A stretch of 64,000 nucleotides of DNA from Sphaerolaimus hirsutus (taxonomy: Eukaryota; Nematoda; Chromadorea; Monhysterida; Sphaerolaimidae): assembly GCA_964036195.1 (NCBI GenBank), contig OZ038459.1, positions 372,001-436,000 of the forward strand, written 5' to 3'. Position 1 is the first letter of the stretch, and each line of letters starts with the position of its first letter. A program made the position numbers and the translations under genes. This document shows, piece by piece, positions 36,104-47,900 of this stretch. The notes under the pieces were generated by a model. That model searched no databases. It was not told the origin of the DNA and saw only the letters and a list, made by a program, of their open reading frames with translations.

Positions 36104-36899
36104 GACATGCCCGAATTATCTGCAAATTGGCATGTGTGTACACTAAACTAGTGAGTATACTTCACTGCTTTGTCTTGTGATGGAACCTTATTGTGGAATT
36201 ATGAAACTTTTTGTCTTCTGTTTTTGTCGGCACAAAATGCAGTGTAAACGCCGCTTAAGCAAATTACCGGAAATGTGACAAAATTCAGTCGGTAGGATCG
36301 TTTACAGTGTCAGTACTGACTCCGATTTCGATGCCGTATCGCCATGCATAAAAACATGTGCATAATCAATATTTGATAAGAAAGCACTGTTTCCACACTA
36401 AAGTGCTGTAAAAGGCAACTTTTTGTAAGAAAACTCTAGTTTTTACAAAAAACCTTGAGTTTTTACCAACCTCCCCCCCCCCGAGTTTTTACAAAACAAA
36501 CAAACACAGAAACTCAAGTTTTTTTTTGTGAAAAAACCCCCACAGAAATTCATTTTTGAAAAACTCAAAAACAGAAAGTGTTTTTATTTTGAGAACTCAC
36601 CCATTGTTGCGCAATATTCCACGCCAGCCACAGACAGCGCCAGCGTGTGGAAGTGAACAAAAAAGCGGATGCTCACACGACACATAGCAAAGGCGCCCAA
36701 CGGGCGGGGGGGGGGGGGGGCTGGAGGTCTGCCTGGATTCTTTGAAGCAGCAGCCGCGCCACGGGCAAGTGCAAAAAACATCTGCCGTGCCGCGACGCAG
36801 AGGGCAGGGGGAATGAAAATACAATGCTCAATACAGCACAGCGAAGGGGGGCGTAACAAACATAAATAAATGAATGGGGACAACTCATCGAATAGAGAA

Positions 36900-38280
36900 T
36901 GATCGCCGTTAAATGATATTAGAGTTTTCTAGAATGTGGGGATTGTCAACTAAGATTAACAGAGCTTAACAGGACTCATTCTAGGCAACTCAAATGCATT
37001 TAAAGCTGATTTATGAGTGTAGACAAATTTCGGTTGAATACCAGTGTGCGCAGGGCAATTTTGTGCAAATGTCACGAACTGTAAAAACAATACAGAAATG
37101 GTGTAGGTACTTTTTTACAACATTACATTTACCTACATCTACGATTATCTAAATATAAAAATCACTTTTGTGCATATGCACATTAGTTTTCAATTGAAAT
37201 TTTAAATACTTATCAATTAGCTTGAATGCATTTGTGTTTTTTACAATATGGGAATTATCAACTACAGTTGACAGAGATCAACATAACTCATTCTAGGCAA
37301 CTCTAATGCATTTAATGCTGATCTAGGAGTTTTGACAAATTTCAGTTGAAGGCTAGTCTGCACATGGCCATTTTGTGCAAATGTCACAAACTTAAAAAGC
37401 AATGCAGAAATGATGTACTTGCTTTGACAACATTACATCCACATCTCAAATAATCTAAATATCAAAAATCACGTTAGAAAAAGCACTATTGTGCATGCAC
37501 ACAGTTTTCAACTAAAATTTCAAATAATCATCAATTAGCTTGAATGCATTTGAGTTTTCTAGAATGTGGAAATTGTCAACTACAGTTGACAGATTAACAC
37601 AACTCATTCTAAACAAAACAAATGCATTTAAAGCTGATTTATGTGTTTTGAAAAAATTCAGTTGAAGACTAGTGTGCAAAGGACCATTTTGTGCAAATGT
37701 CACAAACTGTAAAAACAATTCAGAATTGATGTAATTTCTTTTATAGCATAACATTTACATTTAAAATAATCTAAATATCAAAAATCACATTAGAACAAGC
37801 AGTATTTTGCATGTGCACACTAGTTTTCAACTAAAATTTTCAATACCGTATTTTGTAAATTTTGAACATTTTGTAAGAGTGCCAAAAACATCATTTTTGC
37901 ATTGTTTTTATAGTTCTTGACATTTGCACAAAATGGCTCTGTGCACACTAGTCTTCAACCAAAATTTGTCAAAACTCATAGATCAGCTTTTGAGTTTCCT
38001 AGAATGGGTTGCATTAATCTCTGTCAACTGTAGTTGACAATTCCCATATTGTATAAAACATAAATGCATTAAAGCTAATTGATGAATATTCAAAATTTCA
38101 ATTGAAAACTAGTGTGCAACATGCACAAACGTGATTCAAACATGATTTTTGATATTTAGATAATCTTATATGTAGGTATATGTTATGTTGTAAAAGAAAG
38201 CACATCATTTCTGAATTGTTTTTACAGTTCATGACATTTGCACAAAATGGCCCTTTGCACACTAGTCTTCAACTGAAACA
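36900..38280. repeat. about 300 bp tandem repeat with inverted last unit
   Basis: Units containing ATTGTCAACTACAGTTGACA, TTTTGTGCAAATGTCACAAA and CTAGTGTGCA recur at about 36930, 37250 and 37560, then in inverted order from 37850 to 38270. Noncoding. Confidence 0.75.
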
Positions 38281-38295
38281 GTCTCTGTATTTACA

Positions 38296-38870
38296 CATTT
38301 CATGCAGCCTCAGATGCACACATTCCACACAGTCTCAGATGCACACATTCCACAGTCTCAGATGCACACATTCCACACAGTCTCAGATCCACACATTCCA
38401 CACACTCTCAGATCCACACATTCCCAGTTCCACACATTTCATGCAGTCTTAGATCCACACATTCCACACAGTCTCAGATCCACACAATTCATGCAGTCTC
38501 AGATCCACACATTTCTTGCAGTTTTAATCCACACATTCCACACAGTCTCAGATTTACACATTTCATGCAGTCTCAGATCCACACATTCCACACAATCTCA
38601 GATCCACACATTTCATGCAGTCGCAGATCCACATATTTCATGCAGTCTCAGATTTACACATTTCATGCAGTCTCAGATTTACACATTTCATGCAGTCTCA
38701 GATCCACACATTCCACACAATCTCAGATCCACACATTTCATGAAGTCTCAGATTTACACATTTCATGCAGTCTCAGATCCACACATTTCATGCAGTCTCA
38801 GATCCACACACTCCACACAGTCTCAGATCCTCAAATTTCAAGCAGTCTCAGATCCTCACATTTCATTGTG
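38296..38870. repeat. minisatellite, unit about 24 bp
   Basis: Some 24 units of AGTCTCAGATCCACACATTT followed by CATGC or CACAC. The 201-codon His/Ser/Thr-rich frame across it is purely repeat-derived. Confidence 0.9.
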
Positions 38871-39230
38871 TATAGGCACATGTTTCATTACCGCAAATCA
38901 GACGTGAAGGGACATCTGGTTTGGTCAGTTTTGAAATTTCAGTCGAAAGATAGTGTGTGTAGGTCACAGAACTATTTTGTGCAATTGTAGCAAAGTGTAA
39001 AAATGATGCACTTCCTGTGAAAACATCACATTCAGATCCTAGTGAAAGTGAAAGCTAGTGTGTTTAGGTCACACGACCATTTTGTGCAATTGTTGCAAAG
39101 TGTAAAAGTGATGTAGAAATGATGCACTTTCTGTGAAGACACGGGTAAAACGTTGATGTACGCACTTCGACAGGTAAAATTGGGAGGTTAATTGGGAGGG
39201 TTAAATTGGGAGGTAATTGGGGCGATAGAA

Positions 39231-39484
39231 TTGGTATACTCAGCGTACATGATACTCTGCTGTCGCACTGATTTGTCTAGTGTTGGAAGTGTGCCAATGA
39301 TTGTGAAGTCATGCGATTTCGTAAAAAGATGAAAAAAATTCATCGATGTGAATATGTTAATGAATAACATGATAACAACAATCAATTTTGTCATCTTTTT
39401 ATGAAACTCGCACGCGCTCACCATCGTTGGCACACTTCCAGCGGGAACCACGCGTGCAGGGTGTAAAGTAACCGGAGTATAATT
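39231..39484. repeat. 260 bp dispersed repeat, copy 2
   Basis: Second copy of 34893-35156; about 90% alike by eye, with the same GTATACTC/GAGTATA ends. Confidence 0.75.
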
Positions 39485-39639
39485 GGAAATCTGACTGTGG
39501 AAGTATGAGTGTGGAATTCCTCCTAATTTTACCCTCCCAATTACAGGCAACAATTTAGTACTGGGATTTCACATCAAATTTTGCCCATGATAATGATGGG
39601 TAAAGCATGTGAAAGACACTTGACATAAACTCCATGACA

Positions 39640-39930
39640 TGTGGAAGTGCGTGAAGTGTCATCACAGAGGCCACATCACACACATCCAGCCTGCTTTTAC
39701 ACTTCACAAGTGTTTTTGCAGGACGGGAGCTAATCACACCGTAATTCTCTTTTTGCACACAGCACTGGCGGCGGGCTCAGGGGTGCCGTGCTGCACGAGT
39801 GAATCGCACCGTGGGGTGACCAACATCCGCGTGCCAAACTGCTGTGCATTAGAGCCAAGATCGCAGCTGCAATCAAATCATCGGTTAAAGCATTGGACAA
39901 ACTGTATGTTTCATTTCCACTATTTTATGT
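39640..39930 (+). pseudogene. possible decayed coding fragment
   Basis: GC content rises, and one frame from 39806 reads ...RAKIAAAIKSSVKALDKLY with sensible codon use. It is interrupted by a TGA just upstream, and no splice-compatible partner exon is visible. I cannot name a family; it may be an old gene remnant. Confidence 0.2.
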
Positions 39931-39934
39931 TGTA

Positions 39935-41186
39935 CACTACCGTGCAGAATAGTTGAGACTTTTTGCGCTGCGTGATTAATGTTGCCAGAATTTCGAAATG
40001 GTCAATATGCAAAACATTTGGATACTATACATGGGTACCCTGGGGGGTTGACTACACATGCCCGGGATGACCGCCCCTCAAGTTCAAATCTGTGTATATT
40101 CCTAGTGTACAAACATATTAACTCAGTTTGTTCATGTTTCAGAATAGTTGAGACTTTTCTTGTTTTGGGCAGTAGCCACCCAGTATCTCACTTTAAAGTC
40201 TATATCCAATTCCTATGTTCATTTTTACCAAAATTTTCACCATGGCAACTGCTTGCCTGCATCGCTGAGCTCTGTGTGCAGCAAGAAACATTCCAAGCAT
40301 GAACAGCATATGGCAATGCATATATGGAAATGTGGCATTCATTTTTTTTTGCTGCAGTTTTGCATCCATTGCCAGCAACTCAGAAATGGGGGTAGGCATA
40401 CTACTGAGTGGGGCTATTTGGTGTGTAAATTTGAGGTTTTGGCTTTGCTCTATTAGGGAGAAAAGTTGGCCCAACTGTGAATGAGTAATGTGCAATTATC
40501 TTGGATGGAATGAAGATGGAAGTTTATAAGTGCTATAACTTTTGATTGGAACGAGATATTGAAAATACGTTTTTGTCATATTAATTCTCTCTGTCTAAAG
40601 TATGTTATAGACCATTTGATAACAAAATTATCATGCTGCAAACCCCAGTAAAATAACTAAGACACCATTGAAAACTTTGAAGTGCCATAACTTTTGATTG
40701 GAAAGAGATATTGAACTCATTTTTGTTTTAAATAAATCCTCGTTGTCTAAAGTATATGATAGCATGTTCAAAAAAAAATTATTTTTTCATGTTCAAACAC
40801 TGGGTCAAATTGACATACGGAATTTAGACATCACTAAACCGACCACAAAAATAGAAGCTGCAGGTTGCCCTGATCATTTTAAGTGTTGAACGATTCAAAT
40901 CAGCCCAGAAATGGTTGAGTTATAAAGCTTCAAAGACACTCATCCAGATCGCCCATTTTTTGTATATTTATTGACCATCTTTTTATAGACCCCCCTTAGC
41001 TTGGGCCTGGGGGATTATTTGAGCAAACAAAAATTTTTCGTAGTAGCCCCAGCATCAAACCCCAACATACTCAAACGGCATCAAAATTGGGCAAGGGACA
41101 AGAAATTGGGAAGCAAAAAGTGCAGTGGACCTCCAGCCTACTGTTTCTCTATGTGTGAAAAGTCTCAACTATTCTGCACGGTAGTG
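39935..41186. mobile_element. 1.25 kb Tc1/mariner-like non-autonomous element
   Basis: TA|CACTACCGTGCAGAATAGTT at the left, AACTATTCTGCACGGTAGTG|TA at the right: 29-30 bp near-perfect inverted ends, CACT start and TA duplication. An internal partial copy of the end (CAGAATAGTTGAGACTTTTC) lies at 40140. The right half matches one arm of the foldback at 8195-9246. No transposase. Confidence 0.8.
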
Positions 41187-41189
41187 TAT

Positions 41190-43710
41190 AATAGCCAGTA
41201 GTGATGGGAAAGCAGCACAAGACATGGCACTAGGCTGCAACTGGTGAAATGCATTGAGTGTGATCATCACATTTTGTGATGAAAATTAGTTTTCAACAAT
41301 TTCTCACAATGAAAATCTAATATTTGACTGTATCTGACACTTCGATCAAGCATTTTTTGATCAACCTGTGACAAAAATCGTTTTTCATAGATATCGTTAT
41401 CACACATATACTCGGGTATCTTTATGCCGTACATTTTTCCCGAGGAAACACTCGTACGTCGTAAATTTTCGCCGCTGTCCAACTCGTTCCGGTGTGGAAT
41501 AACGAAAAAAGATGATCGGGGATTTTCGATCGATCAAATCGATTTTGTGTTATGCACGGCTTCGATACGCTGTCGGAACGGAATATTCCCTGATTCTAAA
41601 GGCCATTTTCTAAACGTTTCGCCGCACGGTGAAAAAACCTGCGATAAGTTCTGCTGAAGATAAATAGGAATATTTCTGGCTCCAGAAACGCAACATATTT
41701 ACTTGAAAATAGCAGGGTCGGCCGGCATACAAGCAAATCTATGCTTTTCTTACTTTTTTTTGTGAGAGGTTCGTCCTTTAAGTTTTTAATTTGACTTAGA
41801 TATTTGATTTTGATAAAAAAGGTACATAAATATTTGCGGTGGTAGAGTATCATGTTCGCCGAGTATACACAACGATGGCAAAAACACACATATTAAATAT
41901 GGAAGCTTATTGAGTTTCCATGTTTTTGTTTAACATGGAAACACTAAAACTCAACAATTTTGAAGAACACAGAAACTCAAATGAGTTTTTTTTTGGAGAA
42001 CACGGAAACCCGGAAAAAAGGAAATGCAGAAATGTTTTTTGAGTTTTTCCAGGCGCACGATTTGAACTGAACAATGTGAGTATGTGCATACATAAGGGAA
42101 GCATACATGTATTTATGTATAGTATTTATGTAAATATGTACATAAGGTATCCAAACATGAATACCATGAAAAACATGGTCAGTGAAAAATTCATTTACCA
42201 TAAAGGTATCCTGGTATACCGTATTTCCTCAAAATACCCCCCTCAAAATGGACACTATGAAATAATTACAACCCCTCGAAATACCCCCCCCCCCCAATTA
42301 TATGTAAAGGGAACATACATGACTAAAGCTGCGGTTTATGATCTGGGCAATGCAGAACATACATTAAAAACAATGTCTGTGTTAGGTTAAAACATTGTTT
42401 ATACCAACTACCATATTACCTCGAATTAACCCCCCCCCCCTAAAATTTGGCTGAGGAAATAATAACCCCCCCCTCGAAACACCCACCCTGAAAATGAGTG
42501 TAAAGAGAACGTACATGACAAATACAGCAGTTTGTGATCTTTACAATGCAGAACACACGTGAAAACCGATGATTGAGTGACGTTAGGGAAGGGTTTGTGT
42601 TTATACAGTGATATATATTTACCTATAAACACATACATCTAGGTATGTAAATGTTTAATTTTTCTACATCTGATTTTGGGAAATTTCCAAAAATTTCTGG
42701 CAAAATAAGAGACCCCCCTCGGATTATCCCCCCTCAAAATTTGCTGGCGAAATAATAAAACCCCTGCGGGTATTTTGAGGTAATACGGTACATACTTATT
42801 CAAGTCAAAAGAGTCTTATTTATACATAGTGGTTTTTGATGCATTTTTCCACATCTGCGTACGTTACGAACAACAAATTAGTACTGAAAGTCAAAAAAAA
42901 TTTCTGGCGAAATAATAAGCCCCCCTCGTTTAACCCCCCCTCAAAATTCTCACTCTGAAACAATCACCCCTGGGGGGTATTTCGAGGAAATACGGTATTT
43001 AACTCCCCCTTGATGGCAAGGTGAGGAAAAAATAACCTCACTTTGAATAACTCCCCCTCCACAACTTCTGACGAAATAATATCCCACCTGGGGTCTTATT
43101 CGAGTATATACGGTAAGTTTTTTGACACAGTTTTTTTGAATGTGCAGATGCTATGTTGCGTTTAAACGTGTGCACAACCTATTTATGGCAATAAAACCAC
43201 TGTTTCCACATCAAAATGCTGTAAAATGCCAACTTTACTAAAAACTCAAATTTTTGCTAAAACTCGTGTTTTTTTCAAACTCAAAAACGGAGAGTGTTTT
43301 TTTCTGAGAACTTACGTTGCATACACTCCTACTTAATATTTTTCCTTGTTGCCACGTCTTTTGTCAGTGCTTTTCAAATTCTGCAACTCAATTATGCGGC
43401 GTAAGTGCTTGTGACATTGTGAATGTCAAAAGCGGAAATTTTGATGTCACAAGCAGTCGTTTTGATGTTTCTTTGACATTCACAAGGAGAAATTCGTGTG
43501 CACCTCATTCGATGTAAATATTATCCAAAAAGAGGTTCACATTTTTGTTGTCACAGAAAAGCTGAATATCAGAACGGCACTCAGTAGATGCGTGCAGTTG
43601 ATCAGTTTCATGCAGTGACATTACTCAGATCACTGAGCGCCCCAGTTCAACATCCCTCGGCACTGGCAACTCTGTGTGGCTACTTGGAAATGTTCATTGG
43701 GATACGCATC
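41190..43710. other. repeat-rich intergenic region, no supported gene
   Basis: Contains diverged TACCGTATTTCCTC-type copies (42220-42995, C-runs and G-runs with CGAAATACC words). One minus-strand frame at 41482-41267 (71 codons, no domain) cannot be supported as a gene. Confidence 0.4.
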
Positions 43711-43715
43711 CTGAA

Positions 43716-43883
43716 CTGGTGCCAATCCCAAGCCCTGTAAAGTGTAAAGTAAAGTGTCAAATGTAAAGTCAAATGCAAAGTAAACTGTCAATTGTCATGC
43801 AAAATTCAGTAATAAGATATTTTCTTTTTTGTTTTGATTGACACTTTACTTTACACTTTACAGGGCTTGGGACTGCCCCCTGG
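43716..43883. mobile_element. CTGGTGCC/CCCTGTAAA-type inverted-end element (best copy)
   Basis: Left CTGGTGCCAATCCCAAGCCC, right GGGCTTGGGACTGCCCCCTGG; inner AAAGTGTAAAGTAAAGTGTC and its complement. 168 bp, the least diverged copy of the family that also forms introns in DP and the kinase. Intergenic here, so its structure does not depend on splicing. Confidence 0.85.
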
Positions 43884-44971
43884 TTTGCCGCTTGCGCGAT
43901 CTACATCAAATCGATTGTTCACAAGTGATCGGTCAACCAGCGGTGATCAATGGCATTTTGCCAGTGTCAATGTGCCTGCGCACACCAGTTTTCACCCGAA
44001 ATTTGGAAAACTCATAAGTCAGCTTTGGACGCATTTTAAGTGACTCATTCTAGAAAACTTGAATGCGAACTAGAGTTTTCCAAATTTTGTGTGAAAACTA
44101 GTGTGCGCAGGGCCAATAAATGAGTAACTAAGGAGCAACGATGGCAAACAAATTTATATTGGACTTTTCGAATTTTCGTTTCACCACTAGAAAAACACTT
44201 AAATACGGTAAATACCATTTTTGGTTGAAATTGCATATAAAATGTAGAAACACAATTCAGTATGTCAGTTTCACATGCATCTAGTCATATTTAGCAGCGG
44301 AGCCTAAATGTGCAAATATGTCTGTGGTAACAGTTTGGAAAACAAACGAAACATAGATGAATTCAAAAATCAGCAGAAAAAATAGAAAATGCATTAATTT
44401 AGTGGAGATAAAATAAAAAATTTGAACATTAGATAACTACTGGAAAAAAATAATATTTCTGAACAAAACACTAAAAAAAATTTAACACATTTTTCCAAAG
44501 GGTTTGCCATCGTTACTTCAATCATAGCAATGAAGATGGTGCACAAATGCAGTGGGCCCCAAATTGTTGTCAAACTCACTACAAATAGATACAGGGAGTA
44601 ATATTGAAAATTCAGCTTATGCAACTAGGTATGTCTAAAAGTTTCTCAAACTTCGAAAACATTTCTGGCTAATTTTATTCCATAAATCGAAATTCAGGAG
44701 ACACCAAATTCTATTCTACGAAATTGCAGTTATGCATCCTCTGGCAACCGTTGTCGATGCAGTTTTACTTTAACTTACAAATCTAACTTACAAGACATAA
44801 GCATACATTTGAAAGATAAACATAAAGACAACCGAAAAATAAATATCTCGAATTTGAAACCTCAGCAGGAATCATCGGCTACATAAGAATCAGCACTCAA
44901 AAACGTAGTAGGCTATTACGCGTTTACAAGATCATAGAACGATCGTGCTCAGTTGACTTTAAACATACTAT

Positions 44972-47900
44972 TTACTTTTCGTCACTTTCTGCTCGCAAAA
45001 TTGAACCATCCACTATCACTGCATGCTGGTGCCACTCCCAGACCCTGTAAAATGTCAAATGTCACGCAAAGTGTCAAAAGTCACGTAAAATGCCCTGCAA
45101 AATGGCAACTCGGTTGACATTTTGCGGGGCATTTTACGTGGCTTTTGACACTGCATGGCATTATGCATTTTGCAGGGTGTGGGACGGGCGCCTGGTGGCC
45201 GACGCCGGCGGGTCTGGGCATGAGCTTGATGTTGCTGCGCGGCGGCACCGTGTAGGGGCTGGTGCGCGCCGACTTGCCCGGCTCGGCGGGCGCGAGCGGC
45301 CTGGCCGACGGGCAGTGCGGCCCCGCCCCCGGAGCGCCGCCTCTGCGCACCACCACCGGCCGGTAGACCGCCCCGCCTCCGTGCGTCTGTGCTGCTCGGT
45401 GGCACGTTCACGGCTTTGTACCTTTCTAACCATCTCGGCGCATTTTGTAACAAAATATACAACAATCTTATAAATATTAGGTCATTTACATTTTTTCCGG
45501 GCATACCAATTCATTTATTTCTGCGAAGAAAATTGGCAGATTTATTCCGAGATATTCAATTCTTTTCAGAGGGATTTTATCATATTTTATTTTTGAGAGC
45601 TTTTCCGACATTACATTAAATTATACATAGATTTGAAAAATACCATTTTGAACGCTAGTGTCATGTCAACTAAACCGGTGTTTAGAATCGTGCTTAGCTA
45701 AGCCAAAATATGTGCTTTTGTAACGCCACTACTCAGCACAAAAGTTTCGTATGCGCATAAAAGCATGCAAAACTCGTGACAATCATCCAGTTTAGACACA
45801 CTAACAAGTAAATATGAACAAGCGAAAGTGTGCACTGACGGGTGGCGGCGGCGCCGGGCGCGGGGCAGGGGGCGGGGCCAGCGGCGGGCGGCTGCGACAC
45901 GGACGCGCTGCTCAAACTCGTCTCCCCCTCCATCTCGGCCAGGTCGGCCGCCTCGCGCAGATCGCCTGCGCCAGTCACATTCCCATTGTCGCACAAACGT
46001 GATTCCATTGGAGTCAACTTTCAGTCAATGTATTTATAGAAACTATTAAATTCACACTAGGGATAGGTGTTTTTTTACATATTTTTTTTATTATAAAAAA
46101 CAGGGATCGAAACCGTTTTTTGTAAAAAAAACGGCAGCCAAAATTTTTAGTACTAAGCATTAGGTATTTTGCAATTTTTTTGCGCGCAAGCGTGCAATTT
46201 TCACATGCCCATTACCATTGGTGGTTGTTTTTCATTGGTTTTGAGGCATTTTTAGTGTGTAACCTTCCATTTGTTAATGCTATTGTGTCATAATCCGCCG
46301 TTATATGTGAGGTGTGGTATATAATATCCAGCCAATGTGCCCACATATGCCTGTACAGTGTGATACATCACTGCCAATGTATTTGCCTGCTCTTATAGCC
46401 TTATTTAAGCACTTTTCCATGCCAAACTAAACTTGAAGTCACAAACATTCAACAAAAGGCGATATACGTAAGAAGTCGACATAAAACGGATATTTTTGAC
46501 ATAAATCACAACTTATAATGCTATCCCATGGCTCCACAGCCAATCTGTGGCTATATATAACATCACAAAGTACTGCCAGTTCAGGGGTCTCCTAGGGGGG
46601 GGGGCTGCCCCCCCCCCAAATCGGCCAGCTATCTATCTATCCCGGAGGCCGCTCAGCTATCTATCCCAACGCAAATTTTTTGGCTACTACCCCCAAAGAC
46701 CCCCCCCCAAATCGCTCAGCTATCTATCTATCTGGAGTGGTTTTTGAGAAATTTTGCCCCAATTTTCGCTCAAAATCACCAATTTTCGCACCTTTTTATA
46801 GTTTTTCACCTTCAAAATCGTGCTTTCCGGCTATATACATGGTTATATACGTTTTTTAGCCATTTTATACCTACTTTTGGCTACTTTTAACTGATTCTTA
46901 GCGATTTTTTCCCCTTTCTGCCTTCTTAACCTTGAAAAAGCCTATATATTGTGCCCCCGCCAGCCCCCCCCCCCCCAGAAAATTTTTTTCAGCTATCTAT
47001 CCCTCCGGAGGCGCGATTTGGAATCTATCCAGCCCCCGCGAGGGCCAAAATCCTGGAGACCCCTGTGCCAGTTGTCTAATGTACCTGTATATGTTGACCC
47101 ATAACCATATCTGGGAGCTTTTGAAAAAAAACCTTATTATCAAAAAAACGTTTTTTATTTAAAAAACGTTGTTTTTTTAAAACAGGGTCGTTGTATAAAA
47201 AAACGTTTTTTCCATTCCTAATTCACACAAAATGAAAACTAATGTGAATTGGGCAACCGAATTCTTCATTATATCAAATATTACCGCAATTATAGGCTTT
47301 TTCACGACGCAGACCCTAGACAAACGAAACAATTTTATAACTACTTAGGTATAAAAATTAATATAGGTATTAGCTAAAAATATTTAAAATAGAGGGTTTT
47401 AGACGTTGGAAATTTTATTTCTATTTAAGTAATAAAATTTAACAATCACGAAACAAAAAGAAACTTCCATTGCGCTGGATTAGCGAGTTTCAGTGTGATT
47501 GTGACCAAAATTTTCGCCTAACATAGAAAAATAGCCACGTGCGGTGTGGGATAGAAAAATACACAGCTGGAGCATTGGAAGTGGGGGTGGCGAAGCGACA
47601 CAGAAGACGGCCCCAGCGCACCGTCAGCGACGAGCTTGTCCACGTAGTGGTGCAGCTGGGCGGGCACGAAGCGCTTGATGGCGGCCACGTCGTCGGGGTC
47701 GACCAGCTGCCCGGCACCCTCCAGCTTGTCCAGGCCGCGCGCCAAGCCCAGCCGCTTCAGCACCTCGATGTCGTCGTGGATCTCGAACGGCTGGTCGAAC
47801 GTGAACAGGTACTCCGTTCTGAAATGCCACAGCTACAGTTTGGGTCGAACGCGTCGCAGCCAGCGAGTGCGCCTCAAATAATAATAGGCACACGCGCGCC

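Larger units (their letters stand above)
34676..36258. mobile_element. 1.6 kb inverted-end element carrying a nested hAT element
   Basis: Left AGCGGCGTTTACGGTTTCAA and right TGCAGTGTAAACGCCGCTTA are inverted copies; a second pair (AGTATACTCACTAGTTAAGT / ACTAAACTAGTGAGTATACT) lies inside. The nested element at 35177-36103 splits it. The block at 34893-35156 recurs at 39231-39484. Confidence 0.7.

Noticed and set aside
38296-38870. regular repeats resembling a CRISPR array
   Set aside because: Units are head-to-tail without unique spacers, and the genome is eukaryotic with introns.
38302-38907. 201-codon plus-strand frame rich in His, Ser and Thr
   Set aside because: It is a direct translation of a 24-bp minisatellite in a frame that happens to lack stops.
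40148-40495. overlapping frames inside the Tc1/mariner-like element as a transposase
   Set aside because: No DDE/DDD motif or helix-turn-helix can be seen, and both strands are open; the element looks non-autonomous.
41267-41482. 71-codon minus-strand frame with plausible composition
   Set aside because: No recognisable domain, no partner exon and no splice sites that fit; not supported as a gene.
45090-45473. 127-codon plus-strand frame over DP exon 7
   Set aside because: Antisense reading of the GC-rich DP exon; the minus strand has matching splice phases and DP-type flanks.
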